Below, in pieces: positions 61,026 to 64,000 of a stretch of 64,000 bases of DNA; positions within the stretch are counted from its first letter, which is position 1; each line of letters opens with the position of its first letter. The notes beneath the pieces were generated by a model, which ran no database searches, was not told where the DNA came from, and worked only from the letters and a program-made list of their open reading frames with translations. Source of the DNA: Linnemannia hyalina (lineage: Eukaryota > Mortierellomycota > Mortierellomycetes > Mortierellales > Mortierellaceae). Made by a program: the position numbers and the translations under genes. The stretch lies in the NCBI GenBank assembly GCA_019671135.1, contig JAHRHY010000012.1, positions 744,001 through 808,000 of the forward strand, written 5' to 3'.

Positions 61026-61267
61026 GTCCTGCCTGTGTTACTTGGGCTGTTGTCCTGAAAAATGGGAAAAGGCGGATAAGCAATGTCGCCGTTGACGAAT
61101 GACAGATGACTGACTGATGGGATTCTCCTGGGTGAGAAAGAGGGAGCAGTGAAGAAGTAGAAAGAAAAAAAAGAATAAGAAAGAGAAAGAGGAAGAAAAG
61201 GGAAAAAAAGAGTCGTTGGGGGAATAGAGGTTTTTTTTCGTCAACGTGTCGAGACCGACTCAGTTTT

Positions 61268-64000
61268 TTATTTTGGGCCAAGTTTGATTTCCAGCAGAAC
61301 GTTGACAACCATCGAAACGAGGTACACAACCACGAGGAAGATACCCCACCACCGATTCAGCATGTACCCGCTCCTCGGCACCACAACCATCGCTCCAACC
61401 ACCGTCAGCAGAATCGTTCCTAGAGAAACCAACAGCGTCGGCGACAACTCCAGCGGGACGTGTGCATCCGTCGAGAGGGTCACATACGTGCCACTAATAC
61501 CGAGTCCCAGCAGCATATCTACCAATGAGAATGAGAAGGAATCAAGCTGGTTAGTACGAAGAAGTCATGCCACCATTCGGGCAAAAAAAAGGAAAAAACG
61601 ACAACTTACTCAGCAGTGGCCCTCCGAAGCAGGCTGAGAAGCCCATCTGAGGAAAGCCCATCTTCGCAATCGTGATATTCGACACCAGATCGCCAAGACT
61701 ATTGCCCATAGCAAACACCGTCAGTCCCAGAATCGCATCGCTAACTCCCAGTATCAAGCCAACAGCCTGCAGGATCCCCACAACCTCGTTGGCGACCACA
61801 AAGATCCAGGTCATCGCCACCAAAAATCCAACAAACGCAAATGCCTCGTAGAACTTTGGGGGTTTGGTCTCTGTGCTGAGGAAGAAAATGGCCACAGACA
61901 TCAGAATCCCCATTCCTAAGGCAGCAAGAACCGGTACCAGGTTGCTCTTACCCGCAGCGCCTATGAAGATATCCGGGAGTTTAACGTTAGAATGCATATC
62001 GAGTGTTAGGAATATACAAACAGCTTGCTTTAAGAAATGAATTTGAGTGTACTTACTGGTGACAACAAGTGCGATGAAGACTGGAGCAACGACCATCTGG
62101 ACCATTGTGGCGCCTTGACACCAACCATTGTACAGGTTGCTTCCATCGCCTGGGCTGGTTGCGTTGACTTCGACCGGCGTGCCATCTGACTGCGAGCCGA
62201 TGAGGGTATCATTGTCCTCCTTGAGATCAACCACAGGGAGGGTCAATGTCAACAAGAAGACAATAGGGATCGACGCAACAGCAAGGATCTTCATGAAAAC
62301 CGACTTGTCCTTCCATCCCATCAACGTAGGAAAATAAACTGGCTTGATCCAGTCGTTCAAGAAGAGTGCAGCCCAATGCCGCTTCCTCACACCACCCAAC
62401 GTGTTGGCGTCAGGGGCACTCTGGAAGACAGGACTCCGTGGACGGTTGATAGGGTCACCCATGTCAGGAAGAATTAGGGAATGGTGGAGCATGACTTGTC
62501 GGAGTTGAGCATAGCTTGGGTCCTGGCTCGGGCCATCGTATAATGGCGATGGCATGGGGCTCTTGGCACTGCTCCTCCGACTTCCTTTGGAAGAAGGCGG
62601 TCCAGCGGACGAAAGTGGTCCAGCGGACGAAGGATGAAGACTTGCGGCCAAGTAACCAGGATCGACCACGATCGCAGGACACTTTGATTTAGACTTGAAG
62701 CTTGAAGAGGGCTTGGTGCATGTGCTCAAAGGGGCCACGGCGGGAGATTGGTCAATAAGGCTCAGAACGATGTTGACGTGCTGGGTGTGTTCGGTACTCG
62801 TTGTGTCTGGTTGGTGACGAAGTGTGTCGATATGAGCACCGTCCTCGCTGTGCTCTGACCCCGTCTCGCTGTCAGTGTGTAGCCGAGATTCCTGTCGTTG
62901 TTTCTTCCAGTTGCCAAACACGACAAGGGCAACATAAACGACATAGGCAGCTATGAGGATGATGCTCTGGACGAATGTGATCTTACGGTCGAGAACCATG
63001 TAAAGAATGAACAAGATGCAGCCAGTGAAGAAGGTCATGTCGCGTAAGAATGGGCCCTTGCTCACTTTGAATGGCTTGACGATCGCCATTGAGCCAATCA
63101 CGATTGACGTGATGAAGGACGAGGCGCCTAAGGTGGGAGTAAATCGATCGTAGGTTAGGCGTAACCCCTCTTGAAAGATATATAGCCAAGTGACAATAAA
63201 GGGGATGAGCAACCTACCAACTATTTCGCCGACTGCCAAGGTTCCGCTTCCAGCACCAACGGCGGAGAATGTGCTAAAGATGTCTGGAGACGCGTTGCCG
63301 AAGGCGAGGAAAGTAACTCCGGCCTGGAGCGAAGAAAGTGAAAGTAAGAGAGAAGTGGTCAGTCAATGTGTAAATAAGGGAGCTCAAACGCGTTTGTCCT
63401 TACGATCATTGTTAGCACGCCGATTTACCATGCTCTCTGACAAATGCAACTTCTTGGATATTGTGTTGAGATTAGGGCCTGATGAACAAGCAAGGGTTGA
63501 AGGGGTTAGATGAAAACGTGATAAGAGCATAGGTCGCGAGCTGAGTCGTGGATGTCCATGTGACCTTACAGAAGAAATCAGAGGCGGCCACTCCGATCAA
63601 CGCAAAAAGGAAAATCATCCACGCGCCCTATGTTATAAAACGAAAAGTGTGAGATATTGTAGACAGAGCGATAAGAAGGAGAGCGGTCACCACTTGAAAG
63701 TTATACAATATTATTCTCACCATGATGACCAAGGCGACTGCGTGCATATGGTCCAGGTTGCAGAAATAAAGATGCAAGTAGTTGATCAAGCCAGCTTGAT
63801 GGTCACCACAGAACTCGTCGACGTATGCGCACCTGTCAGTGTTATCCCACACATCTCCACACTGTTACATTTGAGAAAATAGGAGATAAATGGTTAGGGT
63901 TGCATTCGCTACGGCCACCATTTTGAGGTAATTAGAGGAGAGACATGGGCAGGACAGAGCTATGCTGATGAGAGACGGTTGTGAGGTATGTACCATGTCG
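61268..64000 (-). CDS. Cation/Ca2+ exchanger, NCLX (SLC8B1) type, 5' partial
   Basis: Membrane antiporter exporting Ca2+ against Na+, Li+ or H+; animal NCLX is mitochondrial, fungal relatives may be endomembrane. Exons in the window: 63861-63721, 63627-63570, 63478-63429, 63323-63218, 63127-62057, 61960-61610 and 61518-61268, giving 675 in-frame codons to the stop. The first part of the gene lies beyond 64000; a donor-like CATGGTACAT at the edge may mark the preceding exon. A lumenal Cys-rich segment (CGDVWDNTDRCAYVDEFCGDH) is followed by PNLNTISKKLHLSESM and the alpha-1 repeat GVTFLAFGNASPDIFS. Alpha-2 is GLTVFAMGNSLGDLVSN, then FSACFGGPLLNMLLG. Between them is a long loop of about 250 residues, Ser/Pro-rich (SSAGPLSSAGPPSS), likely cytosolic and regulatory. 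The acidic/GN residues needed for Ca2+ binding are present in both repeats. Confidence 0.9.

Noticed and set aside
1..64000. tRNA, rRNA, CRISPR or transposon features
   Set aside because: I looked for T-arm-like GTTCRANTCC words, direct-repeat arrays, terminal inverted repeats and transposase-like frames on both strands by eye and found none that hold up. A covariance-model and repeat-library scan would settle this.

Overview
This is nuclear DNA from an intron-rich fungus. The genes have many short introns (mostly 90-150 nt) with GTAAGT/GTATGT-type donors, pyrimidine-rich leaders and compact spacing. Three genes are more typical of animals and early-diverging fungi than of yeasts or moulds: a base-exchange phosphatidylserine synthase, a cyclin-Q-like cyclin and an NCLX-type cation/Ca2+ exchanger. 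I infer an early-diverging fungus, most likely Mucoromycota (a Mortierella-like genome would fit). That placement comes from gene content only and was not tested phylogenetically.

Layout. 0.3-15.5 kb (+ strand): a tandem family of four oligopeptide transporter (OPT) genes. Copies 1, 3 and 4 are intact (754, 765 and 776 aa). Copy 2 carries a nonsense codon and a one-base homopolymer expansion and looks like a young pseudogene. A 3.5-kb stretch without recognisable genes separates copies 3 and 4. 15.8-19.2 kb (-): MRD1, a five-RRM nucleolar factor for small-subunit ribosome assembly. 19.4-22.2 kb (-): an N-BAR/SH3 protein of the Rvs167/amphiphysin type, divergent from a peroxiredoxin at 22.7-24.2 kb (+). 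24.5-26.9 kb (-): a cyclin-Q-like cyclin. 27.7-28.8 kb (-): a four-finger C2H2 protein whose 5' end is uncertain. 28.8-36.4 kb: a large region in which I see no convincing gene. 36.4-40.3 kb (-): a 14-exon gene for a 778-aa membrane protein I do not recognise. 40.7-58.3 kb (-): MDN1/REA1 (midasin), 11 exons, 5,546 aa. 58.8-61.0 kb (-): phosphatidylserine synthase. 61.3 kb to the window end (-): the NCLX-like exchanger, whose 5' end lies outside the window.

How the genes relate. The OPT array is the only obvious functional cluster: a locally amplified peptide-uptake family with gene decay and differential intron loss. MRD1 and MDN1 both serve ribosome assembly (40S and 60S respectively) but lie 21 kb apart with unrelated genes between. 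The rest are independent housekeeping genes. I rebuilt exon structures by hand from splice motifs. Reading-frame phase closes across every junction of every gene reported as intact, which is the main support for these models.
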